Shown here piece by piece: positions 1 to 12,480 of a stretch of 64,000 bases of DNA; the stretch's first letter is position 1; each line of letters starts with the position of its first letter. Below the pieces are notes generated by a model. That model worked only from the letters and a program-made list of their open reading frames with translations, ran no database searches and was not told the DNA's origin. Source of the DNA: Acanthacorydalis orientalis (Eukaryota > Arthropoda > Insecta > Megaloptera > Corydalidae); NCBI GenBank assembly GCA_034766995.1, contig CM068314.1:28823208-28887207 (forward strand), in the 5' to 3' direction. The position numbers and the translations under genes are program-made.

Positions 1-125
1 AAAATTTTATATTTATACTCCAAATACAAATGCAGAAAATACTGAATATTTCAGATCAATAATAATCTCAAGTATACAGAAATTACTCCAAGATAACTCT
101 TAATTATTCTGTTACGTTATACGTA

Positions 126-127
<2 letters not shown>

Positions 128-178
<51 letters not shown>
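128..178. repeat. (TA)n microsatellite
   Basis: Uninterrupted TA dinucleotide run of about 51 bp, followed by a short TGTA-rich edge. Confidence 0.97.
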
Positions 179-186
<8 letters not shown>

Positions 187-419
187 ATACGTACATGTTA
201 CGCAGTAAGAAAAACAATTTGGTAACAAAATATTCTAGTCCATAAAATCGTCCAGTTTTGAGGTAATAAATCTATAACCCTTAATGTATAATCCAACCTT
301 GTTGAATAACCGCAATAATTCTAAATTCAACATAAACAAAATCGAAAACAGTGTCAACAAACGAACTTGTTCATATTATTCAATCGAAAGTAGTGAGCAA
401 TCCAACCCTCTGCATGAAA

Positions 420-620
420 AGATATAGTACACGACATGGTTAAGGGACGATGAAGAACGAACCAGGGTGTGACGAGTGTAAGAGCGAATGAAATAATATC
501 TAAAACAGGGCGCGTTGTCGTCAGTGTGCCGTGGGCGAAACGATTTAAATTCAGATATTATTGTCGTTGTGTGAAATCACTGAATGAGATTTGTCGCCCA
601 TGATGTCTTTGCATGGTTTT
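420..620. promoter_or_regulatory. Less AT-rich intronic island, possible enhancer
   Basis: Complex sequence with many CG dinucleotides in otherwise AT-rich DNA. It includes an octamer-like TTTGCAT near 609 and no long open frame. A conserved regulatory element inside the intron is possible; only composition supports this. Confidence 0.2.
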
Positions 621-1455
621 AGACGTACAGTACGATACTTGGACATGTTTTTTTAGTTCGAGATTGCAATTTTTGAAGACTATCTATAATATCGATTTTT
701 GAAACCGGATGTTTCTAAGAATCAAAAAATCACAAAATATTTAAACATAGATAAGGAACAATGAAGTACATTCTTTCTTATTTTATTGAATCAATTATTT
801 GTTTCCTGAGTAAGTCTGATGTATCCTCTTAATCACATAAGAATATTTATCTTCACGACTAGTTTCATCTCTTAAGTCATCCTAAGGTAGCGAATCGATA
901 TATTTTTGAATTTATTATCAAGATATCTGAACGTAGCTCAAACTTTACTAGTTAAGGTAGATAAATATTCAAATAATTTAACAGGACAAAGACTATTAGT
1001 ATAATACAGTCGTGTACTGTTAGATCATATATTAAGACGTTTATCAATTAAGTTATAATTCAGCATTGAGAGATATTTTACTTTTTTATCAAATCAATAT
1101 AATTTACAAATGAAATCAGTTGTCCATAAATTAAAATTTAAGGTCATTTTTATAAAAATAAAAAAAAACACGAGTATTAATACGATTAATTAAAGAAACC
1201 ATACAATGATGACTATTATGAGAGAAAAAATATGTTTAATAATATTGTATTTTTACATATATATTTTGTCTTTTCCTTACAACTTTCTTATGAATAATTA
1301 TTATTTTATTCCTCTTATTTGTACATTAAAAAGTTTCTCTTGAATTGAAAGCCAGGAATCGAGAAATCAGAAGGTTCACTTATATTCAATAATCTTGTTT
1401 TCTTGTTTAATTGTATATCTTACGACAAAATTTAATTACTGTCATTTGAGTTTCA

Positions 1456-1458
<3 letters not shown>

Positions 1459-1511
<53 letters not shown>
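1459..1511. repeat. (TA)n microsatellite
   Basis: Perfect TA run of about 53 bp. Confidence 0.97.
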
Positions 1512-1515
<4 letters not shown>

Positions 1516-2167
1516 TTGGATTTTACATAGAAGATTTTATATAAATAATCTAACAACTTCCAATCATATTTATTGATCTACTTCATAGAGTTTCTTTTTT
1601 TTAAAAAAATCTTAATAAGCACATACAGATAATGTTTTAATACATACAACAAAACCGTTTATTTTTGAAATATACTCAATATCTCGCCATGTCTAATAGT
1701 TGAACTGTATTATACAACGTAGGTGTTTATGCATATTGAAGGAAGTGAGATCAACTTTTATAATAGACATGGAGATGATATTAGCTTTCGGTTTATTTTC
1801 AAATGATTCATTTCAGTAAACGGTTTTTGTATTTTGCATATTTTATTTACAGTTCAGATATGATAATACAATATTCTATTAAAACCAGTCAAACGATAAA
1901 TAGTTAAACATCGTACCGCATGATTCATTTTAAATGATTTATATTGAAAGTTGTTTTTTATTAAATATTGAATTTTTGTTCGCGAACAATGATAATACGT
2001 GGACATGATATAAATTGAAGAATAAACAATAACGTGCCCTTTCATAGAAAATATAGCGTTAATAATTGTGAATCAGAACGTAAAATTATTCATCGAATCT
2101 CATCAAATTGATGTCTTTTCTTATTTTTAATATTTGTTACAGTGTTCAAACATTTTTATACACATAC

Positions 2168-2171
<4 letters not shown>

Positions 2172-2206
<35 letters not shown>
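2172..2206. repeat. (TA)n microsatellite
   Basis: Perfect TA run of about 35 bp after a short ACATACG leader. Confidence 0.96.
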
Positions 2207-2211
<5 letters not shown>

Positions 2212-2676
2212 TTTAAGTAGTTTTAATCAATTTAAACAATAAATATAAAACGTAACACCTTTGCAAATCCAATCTCTACGAATAAATTTATTATTTATAC
2301 ATTAAATTTTAATGTAATTAATAAGAAAAAAAAACAAACAATTTAAATAATTTAGGTTATTTGAACGTATGTACTTTTTTGAAATTTCAAAATTATTGGT
2401 AAAATAATTTATTACTTCTTATGTAAGTTAATATCAGGAAATATTGATATTTTTTCCCATTTTTAAGTCTTTCAGTTTGTTAATTAATGATTATTCAGAA
2501 CATCAAAAAAAAATCGATATCAGCATCCATACTATTTGTAAAGCTAATTTAGTATTTTATATAGCAATCAATTTATATTTAAGATTAATTTCAATTTTAT
2601 ATTATTTTTTAAAGACATTGACGTTCAATAATGTGATTTTATTAGTGTAAATATTAAATGTTGAGAAATTTCTTAA

Positions 2677-2679
<3 letters not shown>

Positions 2680-2741
<62 letters not shown>
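2680..2741. repeat. (TA)n microsatellite abutting a mariner end
   Basis: Perfect TA run of about 62 bp that runs directly into the left terminal repeat of the short mariner at 2741. The target TA cannot be told apart from the array. Confidence 0.97.
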
Positions 2742-2744
<3 letters not shown>

Positions 2745-3307
2745 GTTAGTAGGAAAATAATTGCGGTTTTTGTTTTCTGAACACTAACCTTATTTTTTTC
2801 AATGAAAGTGTTATTTCATCGTGTTCATGTAAATATCATTTTAAAATGCATTTCTCGGTCTGTACTTTGGTAACATCGACTTTGATATTATTATTAATTT
2901 TATTTAAAATTGGGGTATTAAATTAAAGACAGAAAAACAGCAAAAGAGAGCAAATTTTTTGTATGAGTTCAAAACGTGTGGTAAATAAACAGGAACTGCT
3001 AGTAAACTAAAAATGCTTTTGGTGTGGGTACTGTTAAGAACGTACGCTGCAATGATGATTCCAAAAATTTGTACTGGGAACGAGAGCCTTAAAGATAAAG
3101 AAGGTTGTGGGTGTCCTTCTTCAGTTCATAACGACTAACTACGGTGTTCAATCAGAACCACGCACAACATTTGGAGAGCTTTCACAAAAGTTAGGCGTTA
3201 GTCATCCAACAGTTCTGGACCACTTGAAACAGCTAGGAAAATCAAAAAACTTAAAATGTATATGAATTTGAAGGTCATAAACCGCAAATAATTTTCTACC
3301 AACCTAA
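2741..3307 (+). mobile_element. Short mariner, TTAGGTTGGTAG family, copy A
   Basis: A non-autonomous mariner of about 567 bp. The left end reads TTAGGTTAGTAGGAAAATAA and the right end is its inverted complement, ending ACCAACCTAA and followed by TA. Between them lies the decayed start of a mariner transposase on the + strand. Recognisable pieces, separated by stops and frameshifts, are the helix-turn-helix start (YEFKT.. at about 2961), a TV..R segment near 3030, a SSVHND-like stretch near 3120 and VSHPTVLDHLKQL near 3199-3235. The sequence then jumps to the 3' end of the element, so the catalytic DD34D domain is gone. Full mariners are about 1.3 kb. The ends resemble the cecropia-type mariners that include Hsmar1; the subfamily call is from memory. 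Confidence 0.85.
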
Positions 3308-3579
3308 TATATATGTATATACACACATACATATTTGAGTACGTACAATACTATTTATCATTTTGATATTATATACGCATTGAGTAAATATATACTAATT
3401 AAAGGATTTTAAACGCCTCCCCTAGTGGGAAAGCCTTGAATATATATAGACTCCCATTAGATATGAATATTTTCTTTGATTATATACACATACACATATC
3501 TAAATTCACATGCATTCATTTATGACTATGCTTATATTACGTGTATGTACATATAATAGTCACCATTTGCATGAAATCC

Positions 3580-3790
3580 TTTATTCATCGGTCCGTGTGA
3601 CTTCTCGACACGGTCTGTCTGCCCGCCTGTACGGACATGTCGTCGAGATGGCAGCACCCAACACACAACGGGAACGACCCCACTTAAGCGACAACAGAAT
3701 TACTCGGCGCGAAATTGAAACACCAAAGATAACATCTCTGGCTAAATAGCCTCCGGCGCAATATGCTAGTACCTAGTGTCGCCGAGATGT
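3580..3790. promoter_or_regulatory. GC-richer island just upstream of the terminal exon
   Basis: The most GC-rich stretch of the first 10 kb, with many CG dinucleotides, lying about 0.8 kb upstream of the acceptor at 4566. A + frame is open from 3510 to 3749, but its codons do not resemble a known protein and there is no good acceptor before it. It could be an intronic enhancer or an unrecognised cassette exon. I favour a noncoding element. Confidence 0.25.
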
Positions 3791-4549
3791 TTATGTATAT
3801 ATGAATATTTAGTCTACAATAGGATACTGTATTTAGATGCAGTCATGATTTCGATGTCTCTTAACTATCGATTGATAATTTGAGGTTACGTGATATTGTT
3901 AACTCAATTATTAACGATAACTTAATACTTTTTCGTTCTAATCTATAAGATTAATGATTATTATACATAAATATAATATAAATATATTTATACACACATA
4001 TCTTCATATCTCTCTCTCCTTTCTTTCTCCTGTAAAAAATTTTTTACTTAAGATACTTTTTCAGGCAATAATGCCCTTAATTGTCGACGTGCCTCTGCAC
4101 CCCAAATATCACCATCAAGATGATTTTCTTTGAAATATGCGATGTAGATGTATAAACATTATTAATTTCTAATTAAATTATAAATAACTTTAAAAAATTA
4201 CTTTCGATTTATGAAAACATTTTTCAAATAACTTATCAGAAAAAATTAATTGTTTCACAAAATGAAATCTTAATATTTATTGAGAAATTTAAACCGCAAT
4301 TTAATAAAAACTATGAAAGGTAATTTATTATGAGAATTATTTATTTTGTGATTTTTTTAACAAAAAAAGTAAAATTGATTATTTGAGAGTATTGTTATTT
4401 TTTGTATTTTATGCAAAATTATGTAAAAGTTATCAATAAAAATAAGCGTTCTTTTGAAACTGATATGGTGATATAAAAATGCATATATCACTTGTATTTA
4501 ATTGAGATAATTTTTATTTTTCGTGAGTTAATAACGAATTAGTAAGTCA

Positions 4550-4566
4550 ATTTTTTTTCTTTACAG
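4550..4566 (+). promoter_or_regulatory. 3' splice acceptor of the terminal exon
   Basis: Eight T residues, then CTTTACAG, directly before the coding exon. This is a strong metazoan acceptor and it sets the exon start and splice phase (two bases of a codon in this exon). Confidence 0.75.
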
Positions 4567-4697
4567 AATCCTTAGCACAAGAATTAGAGATGGAACGTAA
4601 ATCACGTCAACAGCAGGTCGATAGAGATGTAAAATCACCATTACAGGACCGAGCAAACTACTACAAAAACTCCGTACTATTTACAAGTGCTACGTAG
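4567..4697 (+). CDS. 3'-terminal coding exon, probable dachshund (Dac/DACH) C-terminal tail
   Basis: The sequence shows a pyrimidine tract and acceptor (TTTTTTTTCTTTACAG, 4551-4566), then an exon that is open in one phase only: two bases (AA) of a split codon, 42 codons, and TAG at 4695-4697. The peptide starts SLAQELEMERKSRQQQ and ends with LQDRANYYKNSVLFTSAT. The other two phases stop within about ten codons. Dachshund proteins are nuclear transcription cofactors of the retinal determination network. After their C-terminal coiled coil (DD2, which contacts Eya) they carry a short tail with the pattern SL..E(I/L)E..R, then (I/L)QD....Y.K..V(M/L)(Y/F), recalled from vertebrate DACH. This exon fits that pattern and its end position. 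Codon composition is less AT-rich than the flanks. Upstream exons lie outside the window. I am confident this is an exon, less so of the gene name. Confidence 0.6.
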
Positions 4698-7600
4698 ATT
4701 TACAAGTAAAACATTAGATTTATGAATATTTTAAACAAGAATAACGATTTTTTCATTAGTAGAATAATTGTATAAAAATTATAAATATATATACAATATT
4801 GAAGTAACAATGTTTTCGTGGACTTTTCATCAATTTTATATAATTAATGACATAGAGAAATGTATAATTTATTTTAGACTGGTAATGTAAGTTGCAAGTA
4901 TTTAAACGTAATTAGAAGTGATGTAAATATAACGCCATTTAAAAAAAAATATCATATTAAATAATTTTCAAAATCGTTTTACTTAAGTACTTAAACAACT
5001 ATATAATTTAGTGTAGTGTTTAATATTCGTGTTTATAGTATATTTTGTCTTTTTTTAAAAAAAAGATTAAACATTTTAAAATGAAATTCTACGAAAAATA
5101 TTTGTCTTTTCTTCGATAGATCCTGTTTGAAGTAGTTAGATAAATATTTAGGTTAATAATGAATTCAAATATTTTGGGTTAATTCAAGAATATATGAAAA
5201 AATATTTGAATTATATGTGTTGTATTGATTTAGAGTTAAAAATATATAATTTTATCATAAAAGTTAATGTAAAATAATTTTTATGGTAGATATTATTTTT
5301 AAATAAAATAAATTTTAATTCGAATGAAAATTAAAAGGATATTGACGGCTCGTAAACGTAATATCGATCTAAATATTATTTCCTTTAAAGAAAATTTATA
5401 TTTTTAAACAAATCTTAAAAGAAAATATTTAATACTTTATAATTTCGTTTCTATATCAAGTTATACGACACTGATTAGATTTTCATTCATTTAATATAAA
5501 TCAATGACTTTGATCTAATTAAAGAATATCCAGTCATAGTTTAATAAGTAAAAAGGAAATAACTCTTTGAGGACCGGTCCTAAACAATCATTAACTGTTT
5601 TTTTTGACAAAATAAAATAGTTTTTTCAATAATGTGATTTTAAATAGTATTTAAAATCAAAAAGTAACCAATTAATTTTAATAAATTATTTAAAATAAAG
5701 TAATATTTCTTACCACATATAATAAATGATATTTGATTAAATATAATTGGCTATCAAACTTAAATATTTATAATCAAATACATACAAATGGATACTATAA
5801 ATTTAAAATTCGAAAATTATATTCTTTAAATTATACACATCACATTTAAAAACACTTTGATCGTCTCAATCATTCGATAAATGTAAATCCCTGCAGCACT
5901 TTCGAATAAGGTTGCATGGTTCTAAAAAGTTTTAAATCTTAAACTTATATGTTAACACATACCGTTGATCTATTTATTTTTTTATATGGAAATTAGTATC
6001 ATTAGTAGTCGGTATAATTTCGCAATATAAAAATATTATATTATCTTATAATTTATACTCTAATATTTGTGATTTAAATTTAAAATTTGGTTATTAAAAA
6101 TGAACATAAATAATTTAATGATAGTAAAATTTGATTTTAAATCTAGGATCTTACAGAAAATTTAAAAAGACAATATTTTTTTAAAAAAAATAAGTTTTTG
6201 CATTTTAATGCCACACAGTTTTTAAAAATTTTAATAAAATCAAAAATTTCCGGTACCTTAAGAGTTAACAAGCATAGTATAAAAAAACGATAACTTTAAT
6301 ACACGAAAAAAAGATTTATTATAAGAATGTCAGTTTGTTCCTTTTTGTATAAACTTGTAAAAATACATATCAAGAATTTTTTCAAATTCAGATTTAAAAA
6401 TTACTAAGTTTAAAAAATTCCATTAGTATAATTAACTAATATATAAATTACTAACAGATCACTAAAAATAATTTGATTATATTTTATTTAAAGACTGCTA
6501 ACTAAAAAAATATATATAAATTAACATTTTATTGTACGATGGAATTGAGTTATTCAGTATTGTTTTAACATTTAAAACCGTATTCTTCCATTGAATTTAA
6601 GTTTAGATTTTAGGTATAATCAAGTGTAGATATTTGTAAAAATACGTAGAACTTATGACTGTTTCATATAGATATAATAATAATTAATAATAATAATAAA
6701 TAATCTTGTATAACGTATTTTTACTGTAACAAGTATTCATAATCGACAATTTTTATATTATCATTTTTTTCAAATCTTTTCAATTTGTCCTGTAAAAATA
6801 TTTTAACACTTTTACAGCCAAGTCAGAAATCACAACGTACTTTATTTAATATAGATTATAGTATTGGCTGTCATTGTGATAATAATTTGCATACCAAATC
6901 ATTCATACAAAGAACATTGTTGGATTATTATATTATGAACCTATGAAAAAGCATACTAATTAAAAATTGTAAATCGTACACCTTAGTTTATTTCAGATAT
7001 TTAAATAGAAACTGAATGTTGACATTTTATTGTTGTATGAAATCCCGTTCACCGCATATGAATTCGTTTATTCTGCAATCGACTTTCATTTGCAACAATT
7101 TCAGGTTGACCTTGAAGTGATTTTATTCACACAAAATCAAAACAAACATATTTTATTTACCTTCTAAATCGTTATTACAGGACCAACAGGCATCCTAAAT
7201 GAATAATTTTCCCATTTATAATATATATTGCTAAAAAATTATTAGAGTAGTTCTAAAAAATACTCTCATAGAACTACAATGTTCATTTTTAAACAATAAT
7301 CGTTTTATCTTCTACTTTTCCTCATAATACGAATTTATGAAAAGTAAATTTAATTTAAAAATCCAAACGTATAGGCAAATTAAAATATTTATCTAAAAAT
7401 TGCATAAAATTATTATTTGAAACGCAGTAAATCATATAAATCATATATCGTACTATATTACATTTATAACAAACTCAAATAGATTCAAAAACAAAAATGA
7501 GTGTTTAAATATAAATAAATGCTCAAGTTTTAAACAATATGATGTTTTGGTATGTAAAAGGAAATGTGTACAAAGTATATTTTTAACTTCACATATATTT

Positions 7601-8674
7601 ACATGAAGTTTTAACTTCGTTTGCCATAATATGCTACAATTTAGATCTATCATGATCATTTTAAATATATATTTAACATATAATTACTCTAAGTAATGTA
7701 ATGCATATTATTATACAGATACAAATGTCAAAAAATTAATTAAATATCGAGACTTATTTCTGAAAAGACCGCAATGTTTTACAATCAATGGTTTATATGT
7801 TAGTTAACGAATGTAATTATTTTTCATCATGATAAAAATTTATATAGAATCACAGATTTTGAATCATCCGTTGCTAATTTCTCAAGCGACATTGACATCT
7901 AACTAATATCAATAATTTATTATACATACATATACATATGATTGTATTTACAACAAACTTTGTAAATTATAAAATGTCTGCTTCGAAAATAAGTCTCAAA
8001 CATAAAAAAAATAGTTGTTATATGTTTAGAGTATGAGTGTGTGCAATAAAAATTTAGTTTTTAAGATACTATGTTATTTTAACAGCGATACAAATGTGCA
8101 GAAAACATTGTTCATTTGTTTTTAATGATAATAATAATTTTATAAATACATCATTGTTTATATATGAATTATTTTGGAACATAATATTATATAACAAATG
8201 AGACGTAAGGCATCAATTTTTGCAATTACATATGGATGTCGCAGTCAAAAAACGATGATATATTTACAATAAAATGCGTACTTTACGATTCATTAACAAA
8301 ATTGCATATAAAATCTATTAAAGTACAATAAAAAATATAGATTTTTGAACGAATAATGAATAATATTTGAAGACATCTTTAAATTAAAAATACATGATTA
8401 TATAATTTTTTGTATTGGAAAAATAAATACCTGATCTATTCATTTAAACTCGACAATTAACAATATAAAGAGATAACTGAAAAAAATATAAAGAATCAAG
8501 TTATTTTTATGAAAGTGAATTGTAATACTTAACAAATTATTCAATCTCAAATATTTAAAAAATACATTTTCAAGTATTGCGTTAAGTTGTAATTAACATT
8601 TGGAATTTAATACTTTTTGAAAATTTAATAGATTTTATATAGTAAATAATATATTACATGCAATTAATTTCACT

Positions 8675-8713
<39 letters not shown>

Positions 8714-9204
8714 GTATAAGAATTAATATTATGTTCCAATAGATTTTTTTGGATCACGTATACGCTATTACTGACAATCACTGTTTTCAAACTTACTAAT
8801 TATGTTCTGAACTTACATATAAATGATTTATAATTAAATAAACTCAATTTGAAAATTGTTCATTGGAAACATTGAGCAGAAAATTCAAAAAAATAATAAT
8901 ATTCGGAATAGTGTAACGTGAGACATAAATATACGGTGTGTGAAAATATACAAGCAGAAATGTGTGAAAGATATGAATAGAACTTTTGTGTTCATAATTT
9001 TAACGTATCTATAAGAGTTTCAACTATGAAATGACTATGATTATTTTCGTAGTATATAGTTAAAATAATTATAATAAATTTTTCGAACGTTTTGTCCGAC
9101 GCTGCGACCGTGTAATTTATTGTATATATTTGTGTGTTTGTGTGTGTGCCTTGTAGCAATCATTAAATATAAATATTATGAAAACATACACTTGTTTTCT
9201 TTAT
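4698..9204 (+). other. AT-rich stretch, possible 3'UTR then intergenic or intronic DNA
   Basis: No open frame or repeat family was recognised apart from a (TA)n run at 8675-8701 that passes into a short TGTA run. If the 4567 exon is the last one, its 3'UTR starts here. AATAAA occurs at 5302-5307, but the stretch is so AT-rich that the motif is not informative. If the downstream acceptor at 9232 is used, this stretch would also be spliced out in an alternative transcript. Confidence 0.4.
8675..8716. repeat. (TA)n followed by (TGTA)n
   Basis: About 27 bp of TA then four TGTA units, a compound microsatellite. Confidence 0.95.
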
Positions 9205-9232
9205 ACTCATTGATTTTATTGTCTATTTGCAG

Positions 9233-9267
9233 AGGCGATCGGCGATAATGAAGAACTACAATTATAG
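9233..9267 (+). CDS. Candidate alternative terminal exon (10-codon tail)
   Basis: A good acceptor (TTTTATTGTCTATTTGCAG, ending at 9232) is followed by AG of a split codon, then codons for AIGDNEELQL and a TAG at 9265-9267. The splice phase is the same as that of the exon at 4567, so an upstream donor could join either exon in frame. This would swap the 42-residue tail for a 10-residue acidic one. The exon is short, so chance is a real possibility. No protein family was recognised. Confidence 0.3.
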
Positions 9268-9730
9268 ATATTTTTATAACAATATGTTCAAAAAAATGAA
9301 ATGAAAATTTTATAACACTATTTCAGATAATGACGCTTTAATAATTATCATCAAATAAAATTATTGTTTTAAAATCCTCAATATTTTTTTCATATAAAGG
9401 TTATGAACTTCAAATTATTTTTTTTCTAAACGTAAATTAAAAATGTCTTATTCGATGGTAACAATTATTCTTTTTCAACTATACAACTAAGTTTACTGTA
9501 TAACTTAATATTTATTTCTTTAATTATACAATTTTATAAAAATTCATAATAATTTTAATGGATTCATATCATTTATCAGAACACTTTTTTCGATCATAAA
9601 AATATTTTTATTGAGTAATATATATATATATATATATACATAATTAATATTTAATCAAATAAACACTTTTTTCAAACATATAAGCAAACATATTACAATA
9701 ACGTGACTAGAATTATATTACAAAAAAATA
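9268..9730. other. AT-rich stretch without recognised features
   Basis: Only a short (TA)n run near 9619-9638; nothing else seen. Confidence 0.6.
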
Positions 9731-10253
9731 TTAGATGTAAAAATTAATTCTGTGCCTTTAAATTGAATCAATCGTAACTCTGTTTTAAATTAAAATATTT
9801 TCTCGTCGTTTTAGGGTTTTGAAGTGCCAACCTTAACATTTAAAAACAATATATAGCTGGTCCAAGTAGTTGAGATAATCTCACAAAGCAGTAGTGAACA
9901 CGATGGCGTCCAAAAAGCAACATATTAATCATTGCATTCTTTATGCATTCCAATTAAAAAATAAATGCTGCCGAAGTCGCAAGAATGATTTGTTCAACTT
10001 TGAGGGAAGGTGTTATGACACATATTATATGCAAAAAATGCTAAAACGATGGAAAAGCTCCGAAAATGTATTACGAATTCATTGACTCAAAGCCACCATA
10101 TTTTTTTGACAAGACATTCGTCAATTATCCGAGAGATGGAGCAAAATTATATAAAATAATAGAGAATATTTTAAGGCTTAAAATGCATTCCATTTTTCGG
10201 TAAACATTAATTTCCTATAAAAAAAATAACACCGAATTAATTAAGTCAACTAA
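9731..10253 (+). mobile_element. Short mariner, TTAGGTGTA family, copy E
   Basis: About 523 bp, flanked by TA on both sides (9729-9730 and 10254-10255). The ends read TTAGATGTAAAAATTAATTC and, inverted, TTAGTTGACTTAATTAATTC. Inside, on the + strand, is a mariner transposase start, ATGGCGTCC at 9903 (MASKKQH.NHCILYAFQLK), frameshifted after about 20 codons. The frame then runs through a CKK-like segment and jumps to the C-terminal part (near 10060-10145: SENVLR.., a DSKPP-like segment, LPR.MEQNYIK-like), so the catalytic centre is missing. A frame of about 63 codons is open from 9894 to 10085 but is not a working transposase. The junction is shared with copies F and G. Confidence 0.82.
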
Positions 10254-11706
10254 TAATACCGCCAAAACATGTTTAATTGAGTATTAGCTAAAGTACTCAT
10301 ACTATTCTGTGAATATTTAAAAAATAAAGCCTTACTATAACTTGAATGTATTCTAAGGAATATAAATACACGCAGGATAATAATTAAGACCGCACTAATA
10401 TAAAAATAAATATTAATTAATTGCTGTGCATAAAATTTAAGTGTTATTTCATAAAATTCCTTCGTGCATTATATTATTAATTTTGGTATCTATGAACAAT
10501 ATATGTAACTTATTTATACAGTTTATTCTCCAGTAACTTATAGTTAATTATTTATGATGTATGTAGATGTTTTTACAAATTTAACCCAACATTTTTCTCT
10601 TTTTAATCCTGAGATGTATTAATTTTTATTTCGTGGCTTAATCAAAGTGCACATTTTTAAATTTAATTGTAAAGTTGGTATGTGTGATAAAATAAATAAA
10701 CACGTTCTATCCTATTAAAAGTATAAAATTCATCTTATTCAATGTTTTAAGTTATGAAAGTAAATTTACATTTCTAGGAATCAATATAATTTCCATTTGA
10801 GAAAAAATAAGGATTAGTGTGCACAAGCTAAAGTTATTTCACTAATTTATAAAAATTAAATTAATAATACTTGTACTTAATAATTTTATTATTAATTTTA
10901 ATTATAATCAAACAATAATTTTAGTTTTTGTTTAAAAATATATTTGTAATGTCAGTAAATAATAATGGACATAGTGAACATTCAAATTTTGAATATCAAT
11001 TCATGAAGTTATGTACTATATTAAGAGTGATGATTTCGGAAAAATATTAACTCATTTATAAAGATTATTTTCAAATAAGAATTAAAATTATAAGACAAAA
11101 ATTTATTCACTGTAAACTTGAAAGTTACAGTTAAAAATATTTTCTTTCCACATAAAAAAATGTTTAAATTACAAATAGCTCGAAATGTTTGGCAGTTGGA
11201 GAAAAAATGGTAAGTTTTAATTTAATTTATTTAGAAATTGATTATCTTTAAATAATTATATTAACACATAAGATCTAAATACTGCTCTGTAATGATTAGT
11301 CTAAAAAACGTATTTGTGATAGATATATATATATATATATATATAAAGTAATTTCTGTTGACTAATTATGATATTATAAACTAATAACGAATAAAAATTC
11401 GATTCGAATTTTCACATTAGTCCAAAGACAACATTTTGAATAAGAAAATAATTTTACTCTCAAAATTAATTATAATAAAAGAAATTGAATTTTATAAAAT
11501 ATTACAAAATATACTGAAAAAATGGTCAATAGAATCACAACGAAAATTAGAAAACCCTCATACGCTTACACAGTCACACACGTGTACACAAACTTGCAAA
11601 TTAGTAGATTACAAAATTAATTATCTTAGACTACAATTTTATAATTTACACTTCCATGACTGTTTAATGAGACATCTTAAAAATATAACTAACTCGATTG
11701 CATATA
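10254..11706. other. AT-rich stretch without recognised genes
   Basis: Contains a (TA)n run at about 11322-11345. A 95-codon open frame at 11436-11723 begins at a TTG, is lysine/asparagine/isoleucine-rich, and runs into the MITE at 11707. I treat it as a chance frame. Confidence 0.5.
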
Positions 11707-11914
11707 TAGGTGATTCAACTTAGACTTCCACACGAAGGTATTAAAAAAATGCAAAAATAAAAAAAAAACATGTTATCCCCCATTTAGTATTTTAGTTCAA
11801 TTATATTTTAGAATTAAATTAAACTAAAATACTAAATAAACAAAAAACAAATTTTCTCAAATCCTGCATCCTCTTTTAATACTTCCATGTGGAAGCCTAA
11901 ATTAAATCAATCTC

Positions 11915-11917
<3 letters not shown>
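11707..11917. mobile_element. Palindromic TA-flanked MITE, copy 1
   Basis: Terminal inverted repeats of about 40 bp (consensus TGATTCAATTTAGGCTTCCA followed by CATGAAAGTATTAAAA) lie at 11711-11755 and, inverted, at about 11870-11910. A second palindrome lies in the middle: TTTAGTATTTTAGTT is matched by AACTAAAATACTAAA around an AATTATATTTTAGAATTAAA loop. The whole copy can fold into a long hairpin. It has no coding capacity. The right end runs into a (TA)n array. Confidence 0.85.

Positions 11918-11918
<1 letters not shown>

Positions 11919-11961
<43 letters not shown>
11919..11961. repeat. (TA)n microsatellite beside MITE copy 1
   Basis: TA run of about 43 bp starting at the MITE right end. 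Confidence 0.96.
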
Positions 11962-11964
<3 letters not shown>

Positions 11965-12169
11965 ATCTTAATTTTAATTTTAATTAAATATTTTTTTAAA
12001 TAGAGTATTGATTTATTTAAGTATTATTTAAACAAAAAAAAATATTTAAAATAGTTAATTTAAATGTAATTAAAAAGTTACAAGATATTTATAAAATAGT
12101 TATTTAATTCCAAATTCCGCATAAATATTTATATTTACATATACACATTTTCTACGCATCGTAGTTAAA

Positions 12170-12480
12170 TCCTTGCACAAGTATACACGATTGGTACCGG
12201 AGAAAACCATTTAACTAATTGCATTACAAAGGTACATGATTTTACAGGAAGACAGATGAGTTTTACAGCTGTGTATGTAAACGTGATTGGTCCGTGCAGT
12301 TCGTTGAATGTGAAGATGATGTGTAGAGTTTGGGGTGTTTTCCTCTAAAACCACTCTATATCGTTCCAAATGTTTGTAATGTAAGAAAATACAATACAGT
12401 TATGAGCGAAACATCGGTTTGGGGATCATATTTAAGATATTGCTAAACGAAAATCGATAGCACGTATATTCGAGGCGAAA
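12170..12480. promoter_or_regulatory. Less AT-rich island, possible enhancer
   Basis: Complex sequence with a GTGATTGGTCC (inverted CCAAT-type) motif near 12283 and no open frame of note. No repeat relative was seen in the window. Confidence 0.2.

Larger units (their letters stand above)
1..4566 (+). other. Probable last intron of a + strand gene
   Basis: If the exon at 4567 is real, everything upstream in the window is its preceding intron, since no other exon was recognised. The stretch is AT-rich and holds (TA)n arrays at 128-178, 1459-1511, 2172-2206 and 2680-2741, one short mariner at 2741-3307 and two less AT-rich islands near 420-620 and 3580-3790. The intron assignment is inference from the acceptor at 4550-4566. 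Confidence 0.5.

Noticed and set aside
5302..5316. AATAAA as the polyadenylation site of the 4567 exon
   Set aside because: The hexamer is too frequent in sequence this AT-rich to be assigned without transcript ends.
11436..11723. 95-codon + strand frame
   Set aside because: It begins at a TTG, has the Lys/Asn/Ile bias of AT-rich noncoding DNA, shows no homology and ends inside a MITE.
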